A program made the position numbers and the translations under genes. From NCBI RefSeq assembly GCF_025947305.1, contig NZ_CP110009.1:3265501-3329500 (forward strand): a DNA stretch of 64,000 nucleotides, given 5' to 3'. This DNA comes from Flavobacterium sp. N3904. GTDB lineage: Bacteria > Bacteroidota > Bacteroidia > Flavobacteriales > Flavobacteriaceae. The notes below the pieces were generated by a model. It made no database searches, was not told the DNA's origin, and saw only the letters and a program-made list of their open reading frames with translations. Position 1 is the first letter of the stretch. Each line of letters opens with the position of its first letter. Of this stretch, positions 15,327 through 24,832 are shown one piece after another.

Positions 15327-17021
15327 ATGAATACTAAAAACCTATTATCAACAATTGCATTGGCTATCGTTATTGGACTCTCAGGATGTTCAAAAGATGA
15401 TGTTCAGGAAATTACTGGTGAATCTCCCACCGTAGTATCGGCTAATCCTGAAAATGCAACTATAAATGTTCCTTTGGACAAAACCATTTCTGTAGTTTTC
15501 AATCAAGATATGAAAGCATCCACTATAGATGGAACTTCTTTTACTGTGCAGGGAAGAACATTAGTAACCGGAACAGTAAGTTTTAGCGGAAAAACTGCTA
15601 CTTTCAAGCCAACGACTCCTCTTGCAGCAAATACTACTTATACAGTAACGATAAAAACTACTGTCAAAAACCTATTGGGAAAATCCCTGGATGCTGATTA
15701 TGTTTGGACATTTAGTACAGGTACTATTCTAAATCCAACAGTAATTTCCTCAGACCCAGTAAATAAATCTACAGATGTATTTCTTAATAAGGTAATCTCA
15801 GCCAAATTCAATATGGCAATGACCCAAAGTACCATAAATTCAAACACATTTACGGTAAAACAAGGGACTACAGCTGTTGCTGGAGCAGTAACCTACTCAG
15901 AAACAACGGCCTATTTTACACCAAATACTCCATTAGTGGCCAATACTCTCTATACAGCAACAATAACTACAGGAACCGAAAATATTCAAGGAACTCCATT
16001 GACTTCTAATTATGTTTGGACTTTCACCACAGGTGCGACTATAGCCCCAAAAGTAATTGCTACTGATCCTTTAGATAATGCAAAAGCAGTACCTTTAAAT
16101 AAATCTATTTCGGCTAATTTTAGCGTTGCAGTAGATCCGAAAACTATTAGCACAGCAACATTTACTGTAAAAAATGGTACAACAGTATTATTAGGAGTAG
16201 TTTCCTACACTGGCACAACAGCCACTTTTAATCCAAGCAGTGACCTTTTGCCAGGAACAATTTATACCGCTACCCTATCCGGAGTAAAAAATGTTGCGGG
16301 AATTCCTATTGCCAATGATTATGTTTGGAACTTTAGCACCAGTTCAGCATTAACTGGAAATCTAGTAAATCTGGGTTCTGCTGAACGATTCGGTATTTTA
16401 TCAGGCGTTGGCGTAAGCAATAATGCCGGTTTTAGCGAAATTAGAAATATGGATGTAGGTATATATCCTGGTGTACGTTCATCGGTTACTGGATTCCCAC
16501 CTGCAATCATCGTCGGAGGTGCCATTTATGCATCAGATGATATTGCTCCTCCTGGAATAGGCACTATGCTAATAAAAGCCAAACAAGATTTAACAAATGC
16601 TTATCTTTTTGCCGAAGGTGCTTCTACGCCAGCTCCTGCAACTGTCTCTGGTGATCAGGGTGGAAAAACACTGGCTCCGGGGATTTACAAGTCGACTTCA
16701 ACACTTTTAATACAATCTGGAGATTTAACTCTGGATGCACAAGGTGATGCCAATGCAGTTTGGATTTTTCAGGTAGCTTCAGACTTTACAACCGTTGGAG
16801 GAGCAGGCGGAAATGTAATCTTGAGCGGTGGTGCTCAAGCAAAAAACATCTTTTGGCAAGTTGGAAGATCTGCAACAATTGGAAATTATACAATTTTTAA
16901 AGGAAATATATTGGCCTTAACATCCATTACTCTTAATTCACACGCTACTGTTCAGGGCAGAATGCTTGTCCGAAACGGAGCTATCGTTATGACGGACACG
17001 AATATTATTTCAAAACCATAA
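15327..17021 (+). CDS. Lipoprotein with three Big_5 Ig-like domains and an ice-binding-like (DUF3494) domain
   Basis: A 564-residue lipoprotein: lipobox LSGC with Cys21, then three tandem bacterial Ig-like domains of the Big_5 type (about 30-132, 135-235, 238-335, each opening with a P-x-V-x-x-x-x-P pattern and closing DYVWTFST or similar), then a C-terminal DUF3494 domain (about 345-564; LGSAERFGILSGVGVSN, GIYKSTSTLLIQSGDLTLDA, VWIFQVASDF). DUF3494 is the fold of many ice-binding and antifreeze proteins, but many members bind no ice, so that activity needs testing. The protein should be displayed on the outer membrane or held in the periplasm. It is a single gene between promoter copy 9 and a terminator. 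Confidence 0.85.
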   Translation: MNTKNLLSTIALAIVIGLSGCSKDDVQEITGESPTVVSANPENATINVPLDKTISVVFNQDMKASTIDGTSFTVQGRTLVTGTVSFSGKTATFKPTTPLAANTTYTVTIKTTVKNLLGKSLDADYVWTFSTGTILNPTVISSDPVNKSTDVFLNKVISAKFNMAMTQSTINSNTFTVKQGTTAVAGAVTYSETTAYFTPNTPLVANTLYTATITTGTENIQGTPLTSNYVWTFTTGATIAPKVIATDPLDNAKAVPLNKSISANFSVAVDPKTISTATFTVKNGTTVLLGVVSYTGTTATFNPSSDLLPGTIYTATLSGVKNVAGIPIANDYVWNFSTSSALTGNLVNLGSAERFGILSGVGVSNNAGFSEIRNMDVGIYPGVRSSVTGFPPAIIVGGAIYASDDIAPPGIGTMLIKAKQDLTNAYLFAEGASTPAPATVSGDQGGKTLAPGIYKSTSTLLIQSGDLTLDAQGDANAVWIFQVASDFTTVGGAGGNVILSGGAQAKNIFWQVGRSATIGNYTIFKGNILALTSITLNSHATVQGRMLVRNGAIVMTDTNIISKP

Positions 17022-17054
17022 AAATAAATAGTACAGACAGTATAATAATAAATT

Positions 17055-17090
17055 AAAAGGATAGGTAAATAAAAGCCTATCCTTTTTTTT
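17055..17090 (+). terminator. Intrinsic terminator
   Basis: 11-bp stem AAAAGGATAGG (17055-17065) / CCTATCCTTTT (17076-17086), then a T run. Ends the ice-binding-like gene. Confidence 0.9.
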
Positions 17091-17130
17091 ATGAAAAAAA
17101 ATACTATTTTTACTTTCTAACTTCATTAAA

Positions 17131-17595
17131 ATGAATGCAAACGAACAACTAATTCATAAATTCTATACTGCTTTTGCAAATGCTGATGCGAAAACCATGT
17201 GTGAATGCTATCATACCAACATACAATTTGAAGACCCAGCTTTTGGAATCCTAAAAGGAAATGATGTTTGTAAAATGTGGAAAATGCTGATCGAAAAAAG
17301 TAGAGGCAATCTCAAAATTGAATTTTCTCAAATAAAAGCTGATACATACGCTGGTTCTGCACAATGGATAGCTACCTATAATTTTAGTAAGACCAATAGA
17401 AAAGTAATAAATGTTATTCAAGCGCAATTTCAGTTTCAAGATGACTTGATTATAAAACACAGCGATTATTTTGACATTTGGAAATGGTCTAAGCAAGCAT
17501 TTGGAATCAAAGGATTATTGTTTGGCTGGACTGGCTTTATGCAGAAGAAAATTCAGGAACAAGCATTGTTATCACTCAAAAACTATAAAAAATAA
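17131..17595 (+). CDS. NTF2/SnoaL-like small protein
   Basis: A 154-residue protein with the cone-shaped NTF2-like pattern: N-terminal helix IHKFYTAFANADAKTMCECYH, then FEDPAFGILKG and a beta-rich second half ending in KHSDYFDIWKW. This is the nuclear transport factor 2 / SnoaL fold, used by polyketide cyclases, isomerases and many uncharacterised proteins; no substrate can be named. The next gene starts 8 bases after its stop, so the two are co-transcribed. Confidence 0.8.
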   Translation: MNANEQLIHKFYTAFANADAKTMCECYHTNIQFEDPAFGILKGNDVCKMWKMLIEKSRGNLKIEFSQIKADTYAGSAQWIATYNFSKTNRKVINVIQAQFQFQDDLIIKHSDYFDIWKWSKQAFGIKGLLFGWTGFMQKKIQEQALLSLKNYKK

Positions 17596-17603
17596 ACTCT
17601 ATA

Positions 17604-18050
17604 ATGTCTTTAGAAATAGTTAAAAACTTATTCAATCGAGATTTGAATAAATTAAAAAAAGAGATCGAATCGTATCAAAACGAAAACAAAATTTGGTGCA
17701 TTGAAAAAGAAATTTCTAATTCTGCTGGGAATCTTTGTCTGCATTTAATAGGCAACCTAAATACATATATTGGTGCTGAAATAGGCAAAACAAATTATAT
17801 AAGATATAGAGAATTGGAGTTTTCCCAAAAAGATATCTCTCAAATCGAATTATTAGCCAAAATTGAATCAACAAAGCAAACTGTCAGTGATGCACTTGAA
17901 TTATTAGCCGATGAAGATTTAAAAAAAGAGTACCCTCTTTTGGTCTTTGAAACTAAAACTTCTACAGAATTTCTATTAATTCATCTTACTACACATCTGG
18001 CTTACCATTTAGGTCAAATAAATTACCACAGAAGATTACTAGATAATTAA
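17604..18050 (+). CDS. DinB family protein (DUF1572-like)
   Basis: A 148-residue four-helix-bundle protein. Histidines in LCLHLIGNL (about residue 48) and HLTTHLAYHLGQINYH (about 126-141) sit at the positions where DinB-superfamily proteins hold a metal ion. DUF1572 members in Bacteroidota are often thiol-dependent transferases or of unknown function. It follows the NTF2-like gene closely. Confidence 0.82.
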   Translation: MSLEIVKNLFNRDLNKLKKEIESYQNENKIWCIEKEISNSAGNLCLHLIGNLNTYIGAEIGKTNYIRYRELEFSQKDISQIELLAKIESTKQTVSDALELLADEDLKKEYPLLVFETKTSTEFLLIHLTTHLAYHLGQINYHRRLLDN

Positions 18051-18456
18051 CTTTAAATACTTATTTGCCACAATATCAGATATTTAATATTCAATACTTC
18101 CTTTTGGCTGATTTACTATTCCTTTAAAATGAGGAATAAAAAGTATTTCTTTCCACGTTAAATTCCTCTCCTTTCTGATAAATTTGTCAATTCTTAGACG
18201 ATTATAATTTCAAATACATATTTAATAATACAAAACTTATTAAAAATTTTAATTATTTTAAATTTCTAAAACGTAATAGTTTAAAAATAAATCAGTAAAA
18301 TTAATAAAAACCTAAAAAACAATTGCTTTTAAAAGGAATATGTAAATAAAATTCAAAACTTTAGCCAAACTTACTATTTATCTTAAAAATTCTTAAATTT
18401 ACTGATATAAATTATTTTTATAAAACAGTAACAGTTAATTAAATATTTTGAATAAA
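18051..18456. other. 406-base AT-rich spacer upstream of pflB
   Basis: No credible coding frame. A nested inverted repeat (AATACTT 18093-18099 with AAGTATT 18141-18147, enclosing ATTCCT 18118-18123 with AGGAAT 18132-18137) may end the DinB unit. The rest, roughly 18180-18447, is very AT-rich and should hold the pflB promoter and any anaerobic control site, but I see no clear FNR-like palindrome. Confidence 0.5.
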
Positions 18457-20691
18457 ATGAAAAGTACAACTGAAACAATAAATTTTAAGACAGGAAATTG
18501 GAACACATCAATTGATGTTTATGACTTTGTATTGAAAAACATCGTTCCGTATGAAGGAGACGCAAATTTTTTGGTTGGTCCATCTGAAAAGACTAAAACA
18601 TTGTGGGATATTTGTAAAGAAAATTTACTTCAAGAACAAAAAAATAAAGGATGTCTTGCCATAGATACCAATGTTATTTCAAACATCACCTCTTTTGGTC
18701 CAGGATACATTAACAAAGAGAATGAAGTAATTGTTGGTTTACAGACCGATATGCTTTTAAAAAGAGCAATGAAACCTTTTGGAGGTATTAAATTAGTAGA
18801 GTCTGCAGTGGCTGAAAGAGGTTTGAAAGTATCTGATGAAGTAGTAAAAATATTCAACTATGCAAAAGATCACAATCAGGCCGTTTTTAATGCATATGAT
18901 AGCGAAATTAGAACATACCGTTCCAAACACTTATTGACTGGTTTACCAGATAATTATGCCAGAGGCCGTATTATTGGCGATTTTAGAAGAATTGCACTTT
19001 ATGGAGTAGATCGTTTGATTGAAGCAAAGAGAGCCGATTTTAATGCTACTACTGGTGAAATGAGTGATCACAAAGTACGTTTGAGAGAAGAAATTTCAGA
19101 TCAGATTAAGGCTTTGCAAGACATGAAAATAATGGCCAATTCTTATGGTCTTGATATTGCCAATCCTGCAACTACTGCGCAAGAAGCAGTGCAGTATACT
19201 TATTTGGCTTATTTAAGCGCCGTAAAAGAACAAGACGGAGCAGCTATGTCGCTGGGTAATGTATCTTCATTTTTGGATATTTATATCGAAAATGATTTAA
19301 AATCTGGACTTATCACTGAAGAAGAAGCACAAGAATTTATTGATCAGTTTGTAATGAAGTTGCGCTTGGTGCGTCATTTACGTCCTGGAGCATATGACAC
19401 TATTTTTGGTGGAGATCCAACATGGGTAACCGAAGCCATCGGTGGACAACTTAATGATGGAAGAACAAAAGTGACTAAAACATCTTTTAGATTTTTGCAA
19501 ACACTATACAATATTGGTCCATCTCCAGAACCGAATTTAACTATTTTATGGTCTCAAAAATTACCAAAGGGATTTAAGGATTTTTGTACTCAAGTATCTA
19601 TTGATACTTCATCGTTGCAATATGAGAATGATGATTTAATGCGAACTAACAGAGGATCTGACGACTACGGTATTGCATGTTGCGTGTCTTACCAGCATAT
19701 CGGAAAAACAATTCAGCATTTTGGGGCACGTGCCAATTTACCAAAAGCCCTACTTATGGCTTTAAATGGTGGTAGAGAGGAAGACAAAGGCTCTGTTGTT
19801 ATAAAAAACATTCAGCAAATAGAAGACACTGTTTTGAATTATGACTCCGTAATGGCGATGTTCAAAATCACATTGGCTGAAGTGGCAAGAGTGTATGCAA
19901 AATCAATGTACATCATACATTATATGCATGATAAGTACTATTATGAAAGAGCTCAAATGGCCTTGATAGACAGTGATCCAAACATTGATATCGCTTATGG
20001 AGCAGCAGGAATTTCTATTATAGCCGACTCTCTTTCAGCCATAAAATATGCAAAAGTAACTCCGGTAAGAAATGAACTTGGATTGACGGTAGATTTTAAT
20101 ATCGAAGGTGACTTTCCTCAATTTGGAAATGACGACGACAGAGTTGATGGTATTGCAAAAGAAATAACAAGCATCTTTATTGCCGAATTAAGAAAGCACA
20201 ACACTTATAAAAATGCAACTCCTACCCTTTCATTATTGACCATTACTTCGAACGTTATGTATGGTTCAAATACAGGCGCTACTCCTGATGGACGAAAAAG
20301 CGGAGAAGCTTTTGCACCTGGAGCAAATCCAATGCATGGCAGAGATATAAATGGAGCAATTGCTTCACTAAATTCGGTCAGCAAATTAAATTACGAAGAT
20401 GCTCAAGATGGGATATCCTACACTTTTACAATGGTTCCAAAATCTTTAGGATCTGATAAAGAAGAGCAAGTATCCAATCTGACAACAATTTTAGATAGTT
20501 ATTTTGGGCGAAATGCACATCACTTGAACGTAAACGTTTTGGATAAAGAAACTTTACTAGATGCATACAATCATCCAGAAAATTATCCTCAATTGACCAT
20601 TAGAGTTTCTGGATATGCAGTTAATTTTGTTAGATTATCCAAAGCACATCAACTGGAAGTAATAACAAGAACTTTTCATGAAAACTTGTAA
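18457..20691 (+). CDS. pflB: Pyruvate formate-lyase
   Basis: Formate C-acetyltransferase, a glycyl-radical enzyme that splits pyruvate with CoA into acetyl-CoA and formate without oxygen. About 744 residues from ATG 18457 (a TTG at 18448 would add three residues). The adjacent catalytic cysteines sit in GIACCVSY (about Cys408/Cys409), and the radical glycine near the C terminus in VSGYAVNF (about Gly719), so both active-site parts are intact. The activating enzyme and a formate/oxalate-type transporter follow. It would let the cell ferment when oxygen runs out, and lose activity in air. Confidence 0.95.
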   Translation: MKSTTETINFKTGNWNTSIDVYDFVLKNIVPYEGDANFLVGPSEKTKTLWDICKENLLQEQKNKGCLAIDTNVISNITSFGPGYINKENEVIVGLQTDMLLKRAMKPFGGIKLVESAVAERGLKVSDEVVKIFNYAKDHNQAVFNAYDSEIRTYRSKHLLTGLPDNYARGRIIGDFRRIALYGVDRLIEAKRADFNATTGEMSDHKVRLREEISDQIKALQDMKIMANSYGLDIANPATTAQEAVQYTYLAYLSAVKEQDGAAMSLGNVSSFLDIYIENDLKSGLITEEEAQEFIDQFVMKLRLVRHLRPGAYDTIFGGDPTWVTEAIGGQLNDGRTKVTKTSFRFLQTLYNIGPSPEPNLTILWSQKLPKGFKDFCTQVSIDTSSLQYENDDLMRTNRGSDDYGIACCVSYQHIGKTIQHFGARANLPKALLMALNGGREEDKGSVVIKNIQQIEDTVLNYDSVMAMFKITLAEVARVYAKSMYIIHYMHDKYYYERAQMALIDSDPNIDIAYGAAGISIIADSLSAIKYAKVTPVRNELGLTVDFNIEGDFPQFGNDDDRVDGIAKEITSIFIAELRKHNTYKNATPTLSLLTITSNVMYGSNTGATPDGRKSGEAFAPGANPMHGRDINGAIASLNSVSKLNYEDAQDGISYTFTMVPKSLGSDKEEQVSNLTTILDSYFGRNAHHLNVNVLDKETLLDAYNHPENYPQLTIRVSGYAVNFVRLSKAHQLEVITRTFHENL

Positions 20692-20726
20692 TAATCAATA
20701 ACTATAATTTATAATTAAACCACTTT

Positions 20727-20771
20727 AACCTGTCTAGAAATGTAAAATAATTTTAGACAGGTTTTAATTTT
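20727..20771 (+). other. Hairpin between pflB and pflA
   Basis: Perfect 10-bp stem AACCTGTCTA (20727-20736) / TAGACAGGTT (20754-20763) followed by TTAATTTTTAT. It may be a partial terminator that keeps pflA lower than pflB, since little activase is needed, or an mRNA stabiliser. Confidence 0.7.
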
Positions 20772-20778
20772 TATACTA

Positions 20779-21561
20779 ATGTATTTTCCACAGCAAAAAT
20801 CAAAAGCCGATTCAATTGATATATTGAATTCTGACTCATTACGGACTCATTCCATTGAAACATTGGGTACCCATGATGGGCCTGGGATTCGTATGGTCGT
20901 TTTTGGCCAAGGATGCCAGTTCCGATGTTTGTATTGTCAAAATCCAGATACACTAGATATAAATGGAGGTACTTTTATTCCAATTGAAGATCTGGTAGAA
21001 AAAGCGATGCATCAAAAATCTTATTTCAGTAAAAAAGGAGGTGTTACGGTTTCTGGCGGAGAACCATTACTGCAACGAGACAAATTGATTCAGTTTTTTG
21101 ATCGATTGCATGAAAATGGAATCCATACTTGTTTGGACTCAAATGGTAGAGTTCTGGACGAAAAAACAAAAATACTTTTAAGCAAAACCGATTTATTGCT
21201 ATTGGATGTCAAACACATCAACAAAGAATGGCATAAAAAATTGACGGGTTTAAAAAACAAGACAACATTAAGCGTCGCCGAATATCGAGAAAGTACCGGG
21301 AAGCCAATGTGGCTAAGATATGTACTCGTTCCGGGTTGGACCGACCAAGAAGAATACCTACACGAATGGGGACAATATTTTACCAATTATCAAACTATCG
21401 AAAGAGTAGAAATTATTCCTTTCCATCAATTAGGAAAACACAAATGGGAAATCTTAGGTTTTGACTATCAATTAGAAAACACGCTTCCTCCAACAACAGA
21501 AGAAATAAACAAAGCAGCTGATATTTTTAGACTTTACTTCAAAAATGTAAAGATTAAATAA
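20779..21561 (+). CDS. pflA: Pyruvate formate-lyase activating enzyme
   Basis: Radical-SAM activase, 260 residues, slightly longer than the usual 246 because of a short N-terminal extension. Cluster-binding cysteines are in GCQFRCLYCQNP (Cys46, Cys50, Cys53; pattern CxxxCxxC). The following GGEP (VSGGEPLLQRDK) motif binds SAM. It puts the glycyl radical on PflB. It starts 88 bases after pflB, with a hairpin between. Confidence 0.94.
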   Translation: MYFPQQKSKADSIDILNSDSLRTHSIETLGTHDGPGIRMVVFGQGCQFRCLYCQNPDTLDINGGTFIPIEDLVEKAMHQKSYFSKKGGVTVSGGEPLLQRDKLIQFFDRLHENGIHTCLDSNGRVLDEKTKILLSKTDLLLLDVKHINKEWHKKLTGLKNKTTLSVAEYRESTGKPMWLRYVLVPGWTDQEEYLHEWGQYFTNYQTIERVEIIPFHQLGKHKWEILGFDYQLENTLPPTTEEINKAADIFRLYFKNVKIK

Positions 21562-21601
21562 TGTCAATGTTTTAATTTTTAAATACAATAACTATTCAAT
21601 T

Positions 21602-22786
21602 ATGTCAAAAAACAAATATCTGATCGTATTGGCAGGAATGATAATGCAACTGTCGATTGGATCTATTTATGCTTATAGCAAATGGATTGAACCATTATCA
21701 AAAGAATTAAACTGGGATGCGCATGATACCAAAACTGCTTTCAGTCTGGCAATCTGCTTTTTAGGATTAACAGCTGCATTCATGGGCAAATTTGTTCAAA
21801 AAATCGGACCAACAAAGGCGGGAATGCTTGCCACTCTGTTTTTAACTATCGGATTGTCTGGGAGTGCCTTGGCCGTCAATATGGGTTCAATTTATTTGTT
21901 TTACTTATCATTTGGTGTTTTGCAAGGTATCGGCTTAGGTTTTGGGTATATCGTTCCTGTTTACACAGTTGTAAAATGGTTTCCTGATCGCCCAGGATTA
22001 GCTTCGGGTATCATTATTATGTCATTTGCTTTAGGTTCTTTACTAGCTTCTTTTTTAATTGGACCATTATATACTTCTATGGGATTATCAGGGGCGTTTC
22101 TAACTTTAGGAATTGGTTATGGAATTTGCATGTTATTGAGCGCTTTGTATTTAGCCAACCCCATAAATACTAATGCAAATCAACCAATTCATGTCGATTT
22201 GACTTCAAAAGAAATTATAACCGACAAACGTTTTATAGCATTATGGTTGTTGCTGTTTTTTAATGTATGTGGTGGTATTGCCATAATCTCAAAAGCAGCA
22301 ATTTTAGGAGAAGAAGTAGTAGGAATGACAGCTACTCAAGCAACAATGTTTGTAGCAATTATAGGTTTATTTAATGGATTGGGACGTTTGTTCTGGTCAA
22401 GTATATCAGATAAAATTGGCTGTTGGACTACATTTATGATTTTTATTGGCATAAACGCTGTTTGCTTTGCTTTAATTCCAACTTTTTCAACCAATCAAAC
22501 CTCATTTCAAGCTTTAACTTTTATTATTATTGCGGGTTATGGTGCAGGTTTTGCAACAATGCCTTCCTTTGTAAAAAGCATATTTGGTACTGAAAACTAC
22601 GGACAGGTACTTGGTTACACATTAACGGCATGGTCTGCCGCAGCATTTGTTGGTCCATTATTGTTAGGCTTAAGTACAGAAATTACTATTTTCTACCTTT
22701 TTGCTATCTTACTTGTTTTGGCTTTGTTTGTCGGATTATGGCTAAAGAGAGTATTACTATTAAAACCACATACTATTGCAAAATAG
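21602..22786 (+). CDS. MFS transporter, OFA (oxalate/formate) family
   Basis: A 394-residue transporter with 12 predicted membrane helices. The opening YLIVLAGMIMQLSIGSIYAYS and the loop FVQKIGPTKAGM are typical of the OFA branch of the major facilitator superfamily, which exchanges oxalate, formate or other carboxylates. It stands 40 bases after pflA. Export of formate made by PflB is the natural reading, but substrate is inferred from neighbours. Confidence 0.85.
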   Translation: MSKNKYLIVLAGMIMQLSIGSIYAYSKWIEPLSKELNWDAHDTKTAFSLAICFLGLTAAFMGKFVQKIGPTKAGMLATLFLTIGLSGSALAVNMGSIYLFYLSFGVLQGIGLGFGYIVPVYTVVKWFPDRPGLASGIIIMSFALGSLLASFLIGPLYTSMGLSGAFLTLGIGYGICMLLSALYLANPINTNANQPIHVDLTSKEIITDKRFIALWLLLFFNVCGGIAIISKAAILGEEVVGMTATQATMFVAIIGLFNGLGRLFWSSISDKIGCWTTFMIFIGINAVCFALIPTFSTNQTSFQALTFIIIAGYGAGFATMPSFVKSIFGTENYGQVLGYTLTAWSAAAFVGPLLLGLSTEITIFYLFAILLVLALFVGLWLKRVLLLKPHTIAK

Positions 22787-22812
22787 TACAATCCAAATTT
22801 TGTCAAACTAGG

Positions 22813-22858
22813 TGCAATCGAGATGTATAGTTCATTCTCCAGAGCGAAGCCGATTGCA
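22813..22858. repeat. Inverted repeat TGCAATCG / CGATTGCA
   Basis: Perfect 8-bp arms (22813-22820 and 22851-22858) separated by 30 bases, between the MFS gene and the terminator at 22938. It could be a regulator site or a remnant repeat element. Confidence 0.5.
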
Positions 22859-22937
22859 TTTAAACTTGTACAATTAGAATACTTTTATAAATTATTGATA
22901 CAATACCAATTCAAAAATATTTGAGAATTATTAACAA

Positions 22938-22969
22938 AAAAGCCTGTAAAACTAAATTTACAGGCTTTT
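22938..22969. terminator. Bidirectional terminator
   Basis: 13-bp stem AAAAGCCTGTAAA (22938-22950) / TTTACAGGCTTTT (22957-22969). Flanking A and T runs let it stop both the MFS gene (plus) and the nuclease gene (minus), which converge here. Confidence 0.9.
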
Positions 22970-22990
22970 CTATTTTATTCTAAATATAGA

Positions 22991-23995
22991 CTAATTAAAA
23001 TCATTTTCACTTTCCAAACCAAAAAGCTTTCCGGTTTTCCAAAGTTTTAAGTCTTTTTTCAAATTCTTTTTATTGCGATTAGTCAATTCTTTTGAATCTA
23101 AATCCTCCAAATTTGGCTTTCCTGCATTTACCCAAGCCGTGTACCAAAAATTGGATGTTGCCACAATGGCTTTTCGCATTTGGCTTTCCACCATTCCATT
23201 CATAGCTTCATGTAATTTTGTTGCATATTCTTTGGAATAGATCAAATCACCAAACTTGTTTTTTGCAATATTACCTTTCTCATCCTTTTCAAACATTGTC
23301 TCTGCAGTAAAAGTGGCACGTAGATTTCTATCAATCAACAACAGAGGTTCTACTTGACTGTGTGTGTCTTTCAACATGTCCCAAGTTGCTTTTTCAACAT
23401 TATCCACATACTTAGCTTCTCCTGTATAAAAATTATAATTTTTACCAAACATTTCAGGGAGACGGGATTCCCACAAAGAGTGAATACCTTTTTGATTGGT
23501 CAATTGTCCATCGTGATTTGCGGAGGTATGCAAAGGCATGTGTGCATCACCTATGTAATGCGCCAAATCTCCTGCTAGGAACAAAATTTCAGTCTTTCTT
23601 TTATCCTTAAATGCTTTGGTCAACTTGGTCATAATTTCCTGAATGTACCAAGGAAGTATTCCATTACTAGACAAAAACTTCTCATCATACTTTTTCTTAG
23701 CTTCTTCAAATGGAAGTGGAATAGAATCTACAGCACCAAAATTCTCCATGTCCATAAAATGACGCGGATTTTCGGCTTTATCGCGTAAAGTATATTTACG
23801 CAAATCCGGAACCGTTGATTCTTGAGTTATAAAATCAAGATGATTGTAAAAGAAAGTTTGCATAGGTTTTGGCAATGCCATAACTGCAGCATTATTAATA
23901 TGTTCGTGGCCAAAAATACCCCAAGACAAAGTAATAAAAGCAATACTAATTACCGAAAAAGTAATGAATGTAGGTTTAAATTTAAAATTTTTCAT
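22991..23995 (-). CDS. S1/P1-type nuclease or zinc-dependent phospholipase C family protein
   Basis: A 334-residue protein with a signal peptide (about 1-24) and a mature start containing SWGIFGHEH, where a Trp near the processed N terminus and a His serve as zinc ligands. Later LAGDLAHYIGDAHMPLH and NHDG...HSLWE provide further zinc-binding His and Asp residues, in the order seen in S1/P1 nucleases. It is expected to be secreted and to cut nucleic acids to nucleotides or act on phospholipids. The minus-strand sequence TACTTTTG at 24018-24025 is a likely -7 promoter box. Confidence 0.85.
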   Translation of the reverse strand: MKNFKFKPTFITFSVISIAFITLSWGIFGHEHINNAAVMALPKPMQTFFYNHLDFITQESTVPDLRKYTLRDKAENPRHFMDMENFGAVDSIPLPFEEAKKKYDEKFLSSNGILPWYIQEIMTKLTKAFKDKRKTEILFLAGDLAHYIGDAHMPLHTSANHDGQLTNQKGIHSLWESRLPEMFGKNYNFYTGEAKYVDNVEKATWDMLKDTHSQVEPLLLIDRNLRATFTAETMFEKDEKGNIAKNKFGDLIYSKEYATKLHEAMNGMVESQMRKAIVATSNFWYTAWVNAGKPNLEDLDSKELTNRNKKNLKKDLKLWKTGKLFGLESENDFN

Positions 23996-24091
23996 TATAT
24001 TTATTTAATTGAAGTACAAAAGTATTTTTTTTAAAGATAATTTAAACGATTTGAGTTTAAATTTATGTTAATCCAAAGAAAATAAATTAAA

Positions 24092-24832
24092 ATGTTTAGA
24101 CATCAAGGGAAAAATAGAACTTCCAAACACAATTTACGTCTTGCCATACTATTATCGTTCGTAGCAGGAATTGTAAATGTAACAGGAGTTTTAGCAGTAA
24201 AAACATTAACTACAAATGTTACTGGACATTTTGCCTATTTTGCCGAAGAAGTAACCAAACACGATTACAAAGCAGCTATTGTATTTTTAATTTATACATT
24301 ATTCTTTTTGGCTGGAGCTTTTACCTCTAATTTTTTAGCAGAGTTGGTATCCGAAAAGAAACAAGAACTTTCGCATTTGCCAGCAATAGCCATTGAATTT
24401 CTTATTTTGGTCACTTTAGGTTTTTTGGGAATGAAACCTGATTTAAATTTATTAGATGGAAAGTGGATTGCCTTTGGTCTGCTTTTCGCCATGGGAATCC
24501 AAAATGCATTAGTGACGAAAATTTCGCAGTCAACGGTAAGAACAACCCATCTAACAGGACTCTTCACCGATTTGGGGATCGAATTGTCGCAATTGTTTTT
24601 TTATAAAAGACCCGAGGAACGAAAAGCCTTAAAGACTAGAATTTACTTAAGATTGTCCATTATTACATTCTTTTTTCTGGGTTGTTTCATTGGTGGATTC
24701 ATCTACGGTCATTTGGCTCTTAAAACACTATTTGTTGCAGCTGCTTTTCTATTGATTGCATTCTACTACGATTACATCCGACTGCATTTTATTGCCATCA
24801 AAAGAAAGCAAAAATCCTTTTTAGAAATATAG
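24092..24832 (+). CDS. YoaK/DUF1275 family membrane protein
   Basis: A 246-residue membrane protein with six or so hydrophobic segments and the DUF1275 pattern: FVAGIVNVTGVLAVKTLTTNVTGHFAYFAEEV near the start and TKISQSTVRTTHLTGLFTDLGIE in the middle. The family is widespread and of unknown function. It overlaps the 3' end of the transporter gene on the other strand by 12 bases, so the two genes converge. Confidence 0.85.
   Translation: MFRHQGKNRTSKHNLRLAILLSFVAGIVNVTGVLAVKTLTTNVTGHFAYFAEEVTKHDYKAAIVFLIYTLFFLAGAFTSNFLAELVSEKKQELSHLPAIAIEFLILVTLGFLGMKPDLNLLDGKWIAFGLLFAMGIQNALVTKISQSTVRTTHLTGLFTDLGIELSQLFFYKRPEERKALKTRIYLRLSIITFFFLGCFIGGFIYGHLALKTLFVAAAFLLIAFYYDYIRLHFIAIKRKQKSFLEI

Noticed and set aside
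18427..18431. GTAAC before pflB as a member of the shared promoter set
   Set aside because: No ACCTTT box follows at 21-22 bases and the start codon lies in that position.
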